A stretch of DNA of 64,000 nt from Rhinopithecus roxellana (Eukaryota; Chordata; Mammalia; Primates; Cercopithecidae). The stretch covers positions 91,976,174 through 92,040,173 of the forward strand of contig NC_044550.1 of assembly GCF_007565055.1 (NCBI RefSeq). The letters are read 5' to 3'. Positions 24,700 through 36,495 of this stretch are shown one piece after another. A program made the position numbers and the translations under genes. Numbering within the stretch: the first letter of the stretch is position 1; each line of letters starts with the position of its first letter. The notes below the pieces were generated by a model. That model saw only the letters and a list, made by a program, of their open reading frames with translations, was not told where the DNA came from and made no database searches.

Positions 24700-24935
24700 A
24701 ACAAGTACATCATGCTTTCTATGTGCCAGCAATGTTTCCAATAAGCTTACATGTTCTAAACAATGATAGTGTCACATGAAATTTATGTACTGGGTGCTAT
24801 TATCATTGCCAGTTTATATAGAGAGAAACTAAGACACAGAAGCTTTAAGTAAATTGCCATACTACTTGGAACGTAGTAGAGATGTGATTTGAACCCAGGC
24901 TTTATAATGAAAGTTCTTAACCACTATGCTATGAT
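24700..24935 (-). mobile_element. MIR SINE, antisense
   Basis: Nearly the whole MIR order is visible in reverse: ctatgtgccagcaatgt, gctattatcattgccagttt, gaaactaagacacagaagct, gatttgaacccaggc and ttaaccactatgctat. Confidence 0.8.
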
Positions 24936-25168
24936 CATCAAAAAGATAACTTAAAAAATATCCTAGGATTTCATTAATTTAGGGCCACTACTCTTTTGCT
25001 ACTTGAAACATTATCTTTTGGTCTTGAAAATGAAATGTATATTCAATCTTAATCTTTGTTGATGTCTCTTCTTCAGTTATAACCTGTTTTAACTCTTCCA
25101 TATGTTGGATTGATACTAAGTGTTTTAAAATCAATATCACTAACATCATAGAACACAGTTCTTGTAAA

Positions 25169-25238
25169 AGTTTAAACTTTCAACTGGGCACTGTGGCTCA
25201 CGCCTGTAATCCTAGCACTTCGGGAGTTTAAATTTCAC
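25169..25238 (+). mobile_element. 41 bp Alu 5'-end stub between direct repeats
   Basis: Only the first 41 or so Alu bases (25186-25226, gggcactgtggctcacgcct onward) are present, with no A-tail. Flanks agtttaaactttca (from 25169) and agtttaaatttcac (25225-25238) look like a target duplication. Confidence 0.7.
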
Positions 25239-25774
25239 TTTGATATACATTTGCATTTTATGTTAGATATTCTCCAAACACAAAAATAGGTCTCAGACTG
25301 AAAGACTAACTGTGCAATTATGGACAATTCTGTCAAGCTGGAATGATGAAGAGGTGGACTGAATGAGATCTATTTCTATAACTGGTCAGTTCATTTTAGC
25401 AGACCTTTTTGCTATGACAACCTGCTAGCTGTGATTCTAAAGAGCCTACCTCCTTTATCTACTGATTTTTTATGTCTTTTTTTCTCTCAAATAGACATGC
25501 CTCTAGGTTCTAATTTACTTGAAAATCTTGAAGAGAAATTCAAGAATATATCTTCATTATGTGGACTAAGTATAGAATGTGTGCAGCCAGCTTTCCTGCT
25601 GCATTTATAAAACCCAGGGAAAAATTATATTCTTTAACTTATACTTATGACTGGTTGTAACTTACAGTTAAATATTATATTCTTTGCTAAGAATAGTTTC
25701 CAAATTATTAACAGACACTGTTAAGATCCTTTCTCTTTTTATTCTAATTTAAATTATTTTAAAATTCAATATTA
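25239..25774. other. Intron, nothing recognised
   Basis: No exon or confident repeat. Confidence 0.4.
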
Positions 25775-26810
25775 ACGGGTATGCCAAATGGCAAAGAGGA
25801 AGTCAAACTGTCACTGTTTGCTGATGATATGACTGTACACCTACAAAACTCTAATGATTCATCCAAAAAGCTCCTAGAACTAATAAATGAATTCAGCAAA
25901 GTTTCAGGATACAAAAATTAATGTACACAAATAAGTATCTCTGTTATATACCACCAGCAACCAACCTTAGAATCAGATCAAGAACTCGACGCCTTTTTTA
26001 ATAGCTGCAAAAATTAAAATACTTAGGAATATACCTAACCAAGGAGGTGAAAGACTTCTTCAAGGAAAACTACGAATCACTACTGAAAAACTTCATAGAT
26101 GACACAAACAAATGGAAACACATCTCATGCTCATGGATGGATACAATCGATTTTGCAAAAATGACCATACTTCCAAAAGCAATCTACAAATCCAATGCAA
26201 TTCCCATTAAAATACCTCCATCATTCTTCACAGAACTAGAAAAAACAATCTGAAAATTCATATGAAACCAAAAAGGAGTCTGCATAGCCAAAGCAAGGCT
26301 AAGTAAAAAGAACAAATCTGGAGGCATCACACTACCTGATTTCACACTATACTATAAGGCCATAGTCACCAAAACAACACGGTACTGGTATAAAAATAGT
26401 CACAAAGACCAATGAAACAGAATAGAAAACTAAGAAATAAAGCCAAGTACTTACAGCTAACTGATCTTTGACAAAGCAAACAAAAACATAAAGTGAGGGA
26501 AGGACACTCTATTCAACAGATGATGCTGGGATAATTGGCAAGCCACATGGAAAAGAATGAAACTGGATCCTCATCTCTCACCTTATAGAGAAATCAACTC
26601 AAGATGGATCAAGGACATAAATCTAAATCCTGTAACCCTAAAAATTCTAGAAGATAACATCAGAAAAACTCTTCTAGATATTGGCTTAGGCAAAGACTTT
26701 ATGACCAAGAACCCAAAAGCAAATGCAACCAAAACAAAGATAAATAGATGAGACTTAATTAAACTAAATAGCTTCTGTACAGCAAAAGAAACAATCAGCA
26801 GAGTAAACAG

Positions 26811-26812
<2 letters not shown>

Positions 26813-26880
<68 letters not shown>
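26813..26880. repeat. (TC)17 followed by (TA)n
   Basis: TC at 26813-26846 and TA at 26847-26880, broken once by a C. It is the reverse complement in layout of 26992-27039. Confidence 0.95.
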
Positions 26881-26929
26881 ATTTAATATTACATTTTTTA
26901 TTTCAATAGGTTTTGGGGAACCAGATGGT
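26880..26929 (-). repeat. Perfect 50 bp inverted copy of the L1 3' end (left arm)
   Basis: All 50 bases are the exact reverse complement of 27355-27404, 425 bp away. The left arm is antisense and the right arm is the L1's own sense 3' end. Confidence 0.97.
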
Positions 26930-26990
26930 TCCAAGTAGTATGGTTGGATGGTTCCAAAGTAGTATGGTTGGATGGTTCCAAGTAGTATGG
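26924..26990 (+). repeat. 23-24 bp tandem repeat, about 2.8 units
   Basis: Units are 26924-26946 (23 bp), 26947-26970 (24 bp) and 26971-26990 (20 bp, partial), each starting gatggttcca. The first unit overlaps the end of the inverted arm by six bases. Confidence 0.95.
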
Positions 26991-26991
26991 C

Positions 26992-27039
<48 letters not shown>
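26992..27039. repeat. (TA)n followed by (GA)n
   Basis: TA from 26992 to about 27014, then AG to 27039, next to resumed L1 sequence (attacgcagccataaaaagg). Confidence 0.95.
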
Positions 27040-27354
27040 TTACGCAGCCATAAAAAGGAACAAAATAATGGTATTCATATTGACCTGGATGGAATTGGAG
27101 GCCATTATTCTAATTGAAGTAACTCCTCACAAATGGAAAAACCAAACATTGTGTGTTCTCACTCATAAGTAGGAGCTAGGTTATGAGGATGCAAAGGCAA
27201 ACAAATGATACAATGGACTTTGGAGACTCAGGGGTAAGGATGGGGGGGTTGAGAGATAAAAGACTAAACATTGGGTTCAGTGTACACTACTTGTGTGATG
27301 GGTGCACCAAAATCTCAAAAATCACCACTAAATAACATACTCATGTAACCAAAC

Positions 27355-27404
27355 ACCATCTGGTTCCCCAAAACCTATTGAAATAAAAAATGTAATATTA
27401 AATT
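27355..27404 (+). repeat. Right arm of the 50 bp inverted repeat (native L1 3' end)
   Basis: This is the natural 3' terminus of the L1 at 27040-27410 and the apparent template for the inverted copy at 26880-26929. Confidence 0.95.
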
Positions 27405-27689
27405 ATGATATGTTTCCAAGTTTATAAATAAAATTATAAGTATTAATATTTATAATATCTAACACAAGGTTTTCTGAAAAGCACCTGCAACATAAAAACT
27501 CACAAGTCAAAAATATTTTTGTTACAAATATCCAAAAATTTTTTATGTGTTTCACGGGGTGTCTATTAAAGACTTACACTTTTTCCATCATTCTTACTGA
27601 AGGATGAGATACTGACATTTCCACTATATAGTGCTATAAGAATAAGTGATTTGTGTGGTGTGGGATGGAGGCAGAAGAATATCACTAAA

Positions 27690-30120
27690 AGTCCTATGAA
27701 CCTTGAACAAAAAATAAATACTATGAGCACCTTTATGCCACAAATTTGATATTCTAGATAAAATGGATCCATCTATTGAAAGACACATTTTTCCAAAACT
27801 CATATAAGAAGAAACAAACAATCAGAATATACTTATGTCTCTTAAAGAAATTGAATCACTAGTTAATAACTTTCCAAAACAGAAAGCACCAGGCACAGAT
27901 GGGATTATAGGTGAATTTCATCAAACATTTAAGAAATACTTTGTATAAATTTACTGCAATCACTTTCAGAAGATAGAAGCAGAGGGAATACTTCCTAACT
28001 TATTCTGTAAAGCCACCATTACACTAATTTCAAAAGCAGACAAGAAGATTACAAGAGGAGTAAACTTTAGACCAACATCTCTCATCAACATAGATGCAAA
28101 ACTTCTCACTAAATACTAGCAAATTGAATCTAACAATGTATAAAAATAATTTTACACCATGAGCAAGTGGGATTTCTCCTGAGTTGCAAGGTTGTTTCAG
28201 CATTTGAAAATGAATTAGTGTGACCATCACACAACAGCTTAAGGTAGAAAAATCCCATGATCATATCAATGAATGCTGAATAAACACTTGACAAAATTCA
28301 ACAACCATTCATGACAAAAACTCTCAGGAAACTAGGAGTAGAAGGGAATTTCCTCAATTTGATAAAGGATATGTATATCTACAAAAAAACCTATAGCTAA
28401 CATCATAATTAATAGTGAGAAACTTGAAACTTTTCACAAAAACCAGGAATATGGCAAGGGTAACCCCTCTAACCTCTCCTCTTCAACATTGTACTAAAAT
28501 CTTGGCTAATGTCATAAGACAAGAAAAGAAAAGGAAGACAGATTATAAAGGAAGAACTAAAACTGCTTTGTTCACAAATAATATGATTGTCTATGTAGAA
28601 CACATAAAATAATTGACAAAAATCCTTCTGAAACTAACATGCAATTACAGCATGTTTGGAATATATAATGTTAATATACAAAAGTCAATTGCTTTTCTGT
28701 GTACCATAAATGAACAAGTGGAATCTGAAATTAAAATCACAATACCATTAACATTAGCACCCCCAAAATGGGATAGGAATATATCTAATAATACATGTAT
28801 ATAATCTACATGAGGAAAACTACAAAACTGTTATGGATACAATCAAATAACTAAACAACTTGGGAGAAATTCCATGTTCATGGATAGGTAGGCTAAATAT
28901 TGTCATGATGTCAGTTCTTCACAATTTTATCTACAAATTCAATGCAACTTCAATTAAAATCCCAGCAAGTTATTTTGTGGATCTCAACAAACTGATTGTA
29001 CCGTTTATATGGAGGCACAAAAGACCCAGAATGGTCAAAAAAATATTAAAGGAAAACCATAGTTGAAGGATGAACACTCCCTGACTTTAAGACTCACTAT
29101 AAGGCTACAGTAATCAAGACTCTGTGCTATTGGTGAAATAATGAACAAACAGATGAACAGGACAAAATAGGAAGCCTAGAAAGAGACCCTCATAAACTCA
29201 GTCAACCGATCTTTGACAAAGGCAGAAAGGAAATAAAAAAACCAAAGATGGTTATTTTGACAAATGGTACAGGACAATTGGATATTCACATATAAAAATA
29301 AATAAATATAAACATACATCTTGAATCCTTCACAAAAAATAACTTAAAATGAATCATGGACCTAATTTCAAAATGCAAAACTATAAAACTCCTAGAATAT
29401 AAGTATGAGAAAACCTAGATTACTTTGTGTGGCAATGACTTTTTAGATAAAATAGCAAGGGCATGGTCTATAAAAGAAGTAATTGATAAGCCGAACTTCA
29501 TTGACATTTTAATAAACTTCTGCTCCATAAAAGACAGCATCAAATGAACAAAAAGACAAGTTACAGACTGGGAGAAAATATTTGCAAAGGCACGTCTAAT
29601 AAAGGACTGTATCTGGAATATACAGAGAACTTTTAAAGTATAATAATAATAATAATAACCCAATCAATAAATAAGTCAATGATCTTAACACATACCTCAT
29701 CAAAGAAGATACATAAATGGAAAATAAGCATGTGAAAAGATGTTCCACATCATCTCACCAGGTAAATGAGAATTAAAACAACAATGAGATATCATTACAC
29801 ATCTAATAGAATGGCCGAAATCCAGAACACTGGCAATGTCAACGCTGATGAGGATGTGGAGTAACAGGAACTCTCTCATCCTCTGCTGGCGGGAATGCAA
29901 AACGGTATTTCCAGGTCAGAAGACATTTTGGCGGTTTCCTCCCAAACTAAACATCCTCTTACCATATTACTAAATAGTCATGCTCCTTGGTATTTATCCC
30001 AAGGAGTTAAAAGCTTATCTCTACACAAAAATCTGCATATGGACATTTATAAAAGCCTTACTCATAATTGCCAAAACTTAGAAGTAATCAGAATGGCCCT
30101 CTGTAGGTGAATGGGATGTA
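27690..30120 (+). mobile_element. Ancient L1 (L1M-like) ORF2 fragment
   Basis: About 2.4 kb follows ORF2 in order: ccaaaacagaaagcaccagg, gagcaagtgggatttctcct, atccttctgaaactaacatg, ccaggtaaatgagaattaaa, catcctctgctggcgggaat and ccaaaacttagaagtaatca. Many stops and indels; no TSD recognised. A short unassigned stretch (27411-27689) precedes it. Confidence 0.8.
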
Positions 30121-30329
30121 TGCAGAAGGAAGTCAGTAAACATAACCTTCCCAGACTGTTACTTTCATGTATTTCTTTGTTGGCCAAAACATAAATATGA
30201 TTATGAAGACATTTTCTGCTCTCACAACAACATAGCTTTCACATGAATTGAAAGGACACTTTTCAGACATAATGCAAGTCAAATTAGAGATAGCTGAGGA
30301 AACAAAACCTAACATTGTAGCAAATAAAG

Positions 30330-30804
30330 TTTATTAGGGGTTGAATTGTGTCTCCCAAGGGGGCTTTAAAGTCCTTAGCCCCAGTACCACAGAATTCGGT
30401 CTTACTTGGAAATGGAATCATTGCGAATGTAACTAGATAATTTAAGACGAAGTCCTAACGGATTAGGGTGAACCCTTAATCCAGTGATACTGGTGTTGTT
30501 ATAAGAAGAGGCAAGACTAGGTAAAGATAAACACACAGAGAGGACAACAGGAGGACTATAGAGGTAGATTGAAGTGATTTTCCTACAACACCACAAATGC
30601 AAGGGAAGGCTTAGGGCCACCTGAAGCTGAAAGCAGCAAGAAAGGATCTGACTCTCACCCCAACCTCCAAGTTTAGAAGAAGCATGACCCTGTCAGCATC
30701 ATGTTTCTGAACTTCCAGCTTCCAGGATTGGGAGAATAAATTTCTGTTGTTTTAGCCACACAGTTTGTGGCATTTTGTTATGGGAGCCCTAGGAAACTAA
30801 TACA
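30330..30804 (+). mobile_element. MaLR (MLT1-like) solo LTR
   Basis: It starts tttattaggggttgaattgt, with tggaaatggaatcattgcga, ggattagggtgaacccttaa and ggagaataaatttctgttgt inside, and ends ccctaggaaactaataca. This is the full MLT1 order at about 475 bp. No internal retroviral sequence adjoins it. Confidence 0.82.
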
Positions 30805-32226
30805 AACTTGAACATGGCAGAAGCTTGAAACGTGTATGAGTAATGTGCTGTGTACTGTCTTTCACCAGTAACTAGCAGTCTTTCCTTTGGATTTAGATGT
30901 CCAAATGCAGACCAGATCGACTTGATCTGATCTCTTTTTCTAAATTCAATCAGTGGCTATATGCAGATATGTTAATAAAAACTAAAACAACAACAAAAAC
31001 AACAAAAAAATGATAAAAATTAAAAATATAAAAAGCAAAAAAGCCCTCAAAATAACAGTATATATGTTAGTCACACATAGATAAAAGTGGTATGCTTAAA
31101 TTATAAACTTTTTTTAATGTAATTAACTAGTTATGTATTCTTATTACTATAAAGTATACATTTTATTCTTAAAAAATAAATCATGAGGTGTATGACAGCA
31201 TAGATATCTTAATCAAAATATCTTCCAATTTTACTCTGAATTCCTTAAATTCCAATGCCTATCACTTAGTAACTACAAAATAAATGTGAGGCTGCATTAG
31301 AAAAAACAATAAAAATGACATGAATTTTAATTAGTTTGAATGATGATACCTATCATCAATTTGCTCACAACGTTACTTTGAGAAAAAGTTTTTAAAGTAA
31401 GTTACACTATTGCAAAGCTTAGAAATACTTGTTTAAGAAGACCGATACTCGACAATGCCAGATTTTTTAAATAAGTGGTAAAATTAACCAGAAAAAAATG
31501 AATACCATATTATAAAAATATCAAACCTATATCCCACTGTTAAGGGTAGGAGCAAAATCTACCTCAAGATAAATCATAGGGATCATCAAGAAGTCAGCAA
31601 AATCCGTCAGTGCTGTCATCATTGTTCTATTGCCTAATTGGGCTTCTTCTCTTCATTATTCCCTAAAATCAGTGCATAGTTTTGAAGAAATCCCATGTCT
31701 CTTATTTTATATTTCTACTACTAAACCAAATTGAATATGCTGTAATTGGTCCTTAATTATTGAAGAAATACTGGAACACATCAGTGACTCAACACTATCT
31801 TAAACTATTTATATACACTTTGTTATAAATGTGCTCAATTATTGTTCATTAGTGCCCAGGAATATTGGATAAATCAGCTTTTATTGACTTATAGAAAGTT
31901 AAACAGTGGGTGAACTCCAGAATATACTAGGAAAGATATTATAAATTCGACAGGATAAAGAACTTGTAATTCCTTTAGGTATTTAAGGTATAGATATCTA
32001 CCAGAAGTAGATATCTCTTTTTAAACTGTGAAACACCATATAATGTTACTTGAAATTAATATTGCTGATGATGTAGTCAAATTTGTTATAAAATGTTGTT
32101 ATTCACATACTTTTCAATAATACGGATCAAATATACTTTTTTTCATTATAGAGTATATTCAGACAAAGTAAATATACTGTGCATGCTATGTTTCAATAAG
32201 TTTGTTAATATAGTCACTAATCATAC
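30805..32226. other. Intron downstream of the first exon, nothing recognised
   Basis: AT-rich with an A-rich run at 30980-31030. It includes the donor region (gtatgatt on the minus strand) at 32219-32226. Confidence 0.45.
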
Positions 32227-32423
32227 CTGAGTTAGTTCATTAATATCTACAAGTCCATTACTGTCTGCATCAAAATATTTAAACATTTGATCCACCAATA
32301 GCTTCTTCCGAGATATGTCGTCATCATTAGGATTTTCATTTTCTTGCATAACATATTTTTGGTTTTGTAAATCTAATAGCATATTTTTCATCTTGCTGTA
32401 TTCAGTAGTCTTGCACTTATCTC
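32227..32423 (-). CDS. FSTL5: FSTL5 coding exon: post-Kazal linker and first EF-hand
   Basis: This internal coding exon is 197 bp. Its acceptor on the minus strand is cttttgttacag before GAGATAAG, and its donor is CTCAG followed by gtatgatt. It enters in phase 1 (two bases finish a split Gly codon) and leaves on a codon boundary, giving 65 complete codons. The peptide starts DKCKTTEYSK and ends NGLVDINELTQ. Near its end is a canonical 12-residue EF-hand loop, DADSNGLVDINE, with Asp at 1, 3 and 9, Asn at 5, Gly at 6 and Glu at 12, so calcium binding is expected. The hydrophobic stretch before the loop (LLVDQMFKYF) is the E-helix. FSTL5 is a secreted, brain-enriched glycoprotein with Kazal, EF-hand and Ig domains; its exact role is poorly defined. 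The frame has no stop or frameshift. Confidence 0.93.
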
Positions 32424-32440
32424 CTGTAACAAAAGAACTA
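32424..32440 (-). promoter_or_regulatory. FSTL5: Splice acceptor of the first FSTL5 exon
   Basis: The minus strand reads agttcttttgttacag immediately before the exon: a short T-rich tract followed by the invariant AG. It fixes the exon start because the split Gly codon only works with this AG. Confidence 0.85.
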
Positions 32441-33104
32441 GTTATTTTCAAAGCAATATTATTGAAAAGAAATAGTTTATTTAATTAATGTTTAGAGTCT
32501 ATTTTATGGATAACATATTATGTACATAATTTTTACTTTTCTAGTGTTGCACAATTTACGACTTGTACAAGAAAAATGAAATGGGCTATTTCCATGATGG
32601 GATAGAAAACTTTTATCTCTATTACATCTGATAACAACATATTTCTGTGTGGTTTGTTTATGAGAAACGTACAGATGCTATGACAGACATAAAAAAACGA
32701 TAGTTCCAGCTGGAAACTTATTTCAAAGCTCAAAGGTATTGTTTTAGTTTTTATTCTTACTCTAGATCTCTTTATAAGTCTCTAGATAAACCTCTATAAA
32801 ACTCTCTAGATAGTTTTATAAGTGCAGAAAATGAGATATAAGGAGGTGAAATCAATTGCTGAAGGCAAAGGATCAGATTGTGCTGGATTTTGTACTTAAA
32901 CATATATATAGAGAGAAATAAGTATATAGAAATACATATAGAAATATATGTGTTTAAACATATATTATATATATTAAATATATATATATATAATATATGT
33001 GTATATATATGGTTCCAAGAGATGATACCACATTTTAAATCTGAAATATGTTTTAGAGATTTGGATTTGCATTGATGACATTCACACATATATATTTACA
33101 TTTA
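32441..33104. other. Intron with TA-rich simple sequence
   Basis: Three degenerate copies of a unit of about 22 bp (tctagat...tataag) lie at 32761-32823. TA-rich low-complexity sequence lies at 32898-33012. Confidence 0.55.
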
Positions 33105-33890
33105 TATTATTTTAAAAAATTTTTTAGTTGTTACAAATACACAATGGCTGCACATATTTATGGGTTACATGTGGTATTTTGACACAGGCATACAATGTGC
33201 AATGATTAAAATCAGGGTAATTGGGATATCTATCACCTCAAACATTTATGATTTCTTTAGGTTAGGGACTTTCCAAACCCAGCTTTTAATTATTTTGAAA
33301 TATACAATAAATTATTGTTAACTACAATTGCCCTGTTTTGTTACTGAATATTAGATCATATTAGAAGGTCAGTTCCTTCTAACTGTATTTTGTACCCAAC
33401 TAACCAACCCATCTTTATTCTCCCGCCATCCCCACCGCCACTCTTTCCCAACCTCTGGTAACCATCACTTTAAAGCCATGAGTTCAAATATTTTTTTCAG
33501 CTTCCATATATGAGTGAGAACATGTGATATTTGTCTTTCTATGCCTGGTTTATTTCACTTAACATAATATCCACCAGTTCCAGCATGTTGTTGCAAATGT
33601 CAGGATTTCATTCATTTTTATAACTGACTAATATTTCATTGTGTATATGAGCCACGTTTTTCTTGTCCATTTATCTGCTGATGAACACTTAGGTTGATTC
33701 CATACTTTGACTATTGTGACTAGTGCTGTGATAAACATAAGAGTGAAAATATCTCTTTGATATTCTAATTTCCTATCTTTTACCTATACATCCAGCAGTG
33801 GGATTGCCTGTACACTGCTGGTGGGAATGTAAATTAGTACAAACACTATGAAGAACAGTATGAAGCATCTCAAAAAACTAAAAATAAACG
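33105..33890 (-). mobile_element. Old L1, antisense, with 5' inversion
   Basis: 33105-33808 reads as L1 3'UTR and ORF2 end in antisense (gggttacatgtggtattttg, agtgagaacatgtgatattt, catccagcagtgggattgcc). From about 33809 to 33890 the sequence switches to sense ORF2 (tacactgctggtgggaatgt). The sense piece comes from just upstream in ORF2 of where the antisense piece stops, as expected for twin priming. Confidence 0.8.
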
Positions 33891-34198
33891 AATTTTCTTG
33901 ATTTTGACTTCTTAATAACACTAAGATCATATTAGTATTCTTCTAATAGTGTTTTCTTACTGTTCTGGTATTCATTCATCTCTTTGTTTAGGGTCCCTGG
34001 TATATAACGTGATATATATTTGCACTTTTTATTTTACAGTATTAAGTTTGCCTCTCCACAGCTAAATCATAAGCTTACTGAAGCAAGACTGCATTACAGA
34101 TATTTAGTATCTGCCATGTAATAACCAGGACAATACTGGGAACATCACAGTTAGTGAAAATAATTTCTTGGATTACTGTCTCTCAAAAGTAAATAATG

Positions 34199-34528
34199 GC
34201 CAGGCACAGTGGCTCATGTCTGTAATCCCAGCACTTTGGGAGGCTGAGGCAGGGGAAATCACCTGAGGTCAGGAGTTAAAGACCAGCCTGGCCAACATGG
34301 TGAAATCCCATCTCTACTAAAACTAAAAACAATTGACCAGGCATGGCGGCACGTGCCTCTAATCCCAGCTACTCAGGAGGCTGAGGCAGGAGAATCACTG
34401 GAACCCTGGAGGTGGAGATTGCAGTCAGCCAAGGTTGCACCACTGCACTGCAGCCTGGATGACAGAATGAGACTCTGCATCAAAAAAAAAAAAAAAAAAA
34501 AAAAACAAAAAACAAAAAAAAAACCACA
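34199..34528 (+). mobile_element. Alu (AluS-like)
   Basis: Full-length from ggccaggcacagtggctcat to gagactctgcatc, with a long A-rich tail interrupted by C (34482-34528). Confidence 0.92.
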
Positions 34529-35834
34529 AAAAATAAATTTTTCTAATATTTTCACATAATTATTTTATGTGAAGGAAAATAATTTTACTTACAATGGCCT
34601 CATGATGAGATCTTTATAAATGCCATATTGAAATGGCATGTATATAGCAAATGTGATATGAAATATATTATACAAAAATTCAGTGCATAAATAATTTGAA
34701 AATTAAATAATAGGTTTTATATTAGTTGAGATTTTTTATAACATATTTTTAGGAAAAAAATCCTAACTTTATAATTATGATCAATTTTGACAATTAGGCT
34801 TAAGAGCATCTACAATGTTAAAAGAAAATGTCTAAAGATATCTAAATATGTGTCAGAGAAGCATGGGGCTGCAAAACAATATTTGAATCTCATTCTCTTT
34901 TGAGACAAAATGGAAAACAATCTCTTCCAAAGAGATGATAGACTGTCTTTATTTTTCAAAGGCAATGAAATTACTATTGTTGTTCAGCACTTTGGTTTTT
35001 AGCAATCCTGTCAACAAGTTCTTTTTCACAACAAAATGTAAACTTTGTGCTGCAGATTAAGTCAATTTTGTATCATTCTGTTCTCACTAAAGAATAAGAA
35101 GAAGAATATGTTTTCATAATAGCAAGAAACTCATTGACAAAAGAGACAAGTAATCAAATCCGTAGCCATTGCTAGCAATTTTGGTATCAGTGAAAGCAGC
35201 ACAAAGGGAGCCTTCAAATAGTGAACGTGTGTTTATCTGTGTGTACAGGTGTGTATCAGGAAGGAGAGAAATATGTGATGAAAAAAATACTGAAAAGGAT
35301 TATACACCATTCCAATAGCCTTTCCTTGGATTTCTGTATATGACCCCGGGTCTGTAGTGCCTTCATTTCTATCAACTGCCAGTGGATGCCATATGGAACG
35401 GGGGCTGACCTTAGACCAATGGCAATGGGGAGATCTGAATCTTGGCGAGAGATGGATAGGAAATAGGAGTTAAACACTGAAAATCTTTAACTAATATTTA
35501 AAACTGGAGAAAGGGATAGAGTTTGGGTTGCCCCACTCTAATTTTGATCTAATCTAATCAGTGTGATCATAACACTCTCATTAATGCTTTCATTCCCCAA
35601 ATAGTTGTAAATTTCTTCTCCAGTCCAGAAATTGAGGTAGTTGCTGGAAATCCAAATAAAATAACCATAAAAAACATTGCAGTTAAGGCATTCATATTCT
35701 ATAAATATGTACAATATGCATGCAATTATTTAAATTTGTATAAAAAGTTATTAGTTTAAAAATTTTTTGTCATAGAATTTTTTGTTATAAATAGGTATAT
35801 CTGTTATTAATAACAGATTACATGTAAGGAAGGC
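34529..35834. other. Intron, nothing recognised except a 20 bp palindrome
   Basis: No exon or repeat. 35799-35818 is a perfect palindrome, atctgttattaataacagat. Confidence 0.45.
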
Positions 35835-36050
35835 TTCCCGTGTGTCAGAAACTTTACATATATTAAGTCATTTTATACTTATTGAATCTTCCCAACAACC
35901 CAAAAAGAAAATCATTATGATTACTACCATTTTACAGATGAGGAACTAAGGCACAGAGATGTGAAATAACTTGTTCAAGGTTATAGAGCTAGAAGGGCAG
36001 ATTTATTTTTACATACGTGCCATATCTCCCTTTTATCCACTAACTTTACT
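35835..36050 (-). mobile_element. MIR SINE, antisense
   Basis: cgtgtgtcagaaactttaca, gattactaccattttacaga, gaggaactaaggcacagaga and caaggttatagagctagaag follow MIR in reverse. Confidence 0.75.
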
Positions 36051-36226
36051 TCTCTCATTTTCAGAACTGAGTTTTCCTTTTTAACTATTTTATTTAATAG
36101 TTAAAATTAAATATTGCATGAATTCTGTAATTTGTCCAATGATTGATTATTTGTAAAGTGAGAGATAGATATAATAATAAAGCCTAGGCAATATCACTGT
36201 TTATATTACAGAAAGAGAAAGAACAC

Positions 36227-36245
36227 ACACACACATACACACACA
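36227..36245. repeat. Short CA repeat
   Basis: CA run interrupted by one T. Confidence 0.8.
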
Positions 36246-36495
36246 AATGTAGTATCTAAGAGGTAACAGGTGAACTATCAGAATGTATTGAATAGAAAGC
36301 CAAAGGGAGAGAACTTTTCAAGAAACAGAGTGTGATGAAATGTAAAACACTTGAGAGTAAAAGCAAGATAAACAAAACGTGTCCATTGGAGTCCTTAAAC
36401 TGGAGGTAATTAGTAACTTTAAAGAAAAAATTTAAACTTTAAAGAAAAATGCTAGTGACTAAGTGGTGCAAATTTTACATTACAATGGGTTGTAT

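Larger units (their letters stand above)
25775..27410 (+). mobile_element. L1 (L1PB/L1MA-like) with internal foldback rearrangement
   Basis: 25775-26811 is ORF2 in plus orientation (gctgatgatatgactgtaca; tatagagaaatcaactcaag). 27040-27410 is the ORF2 end and 3'UTR, ending ccccaaaacctattgaaata. About 0.5 kb of ORF2 expected between them is replaced by 26812-27039, a block of TC/TA repeats, an inverted copy of this L1's own 3' end, a 24 bp tandem repeat and TA/GA repeats. Confidence 0.85.
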
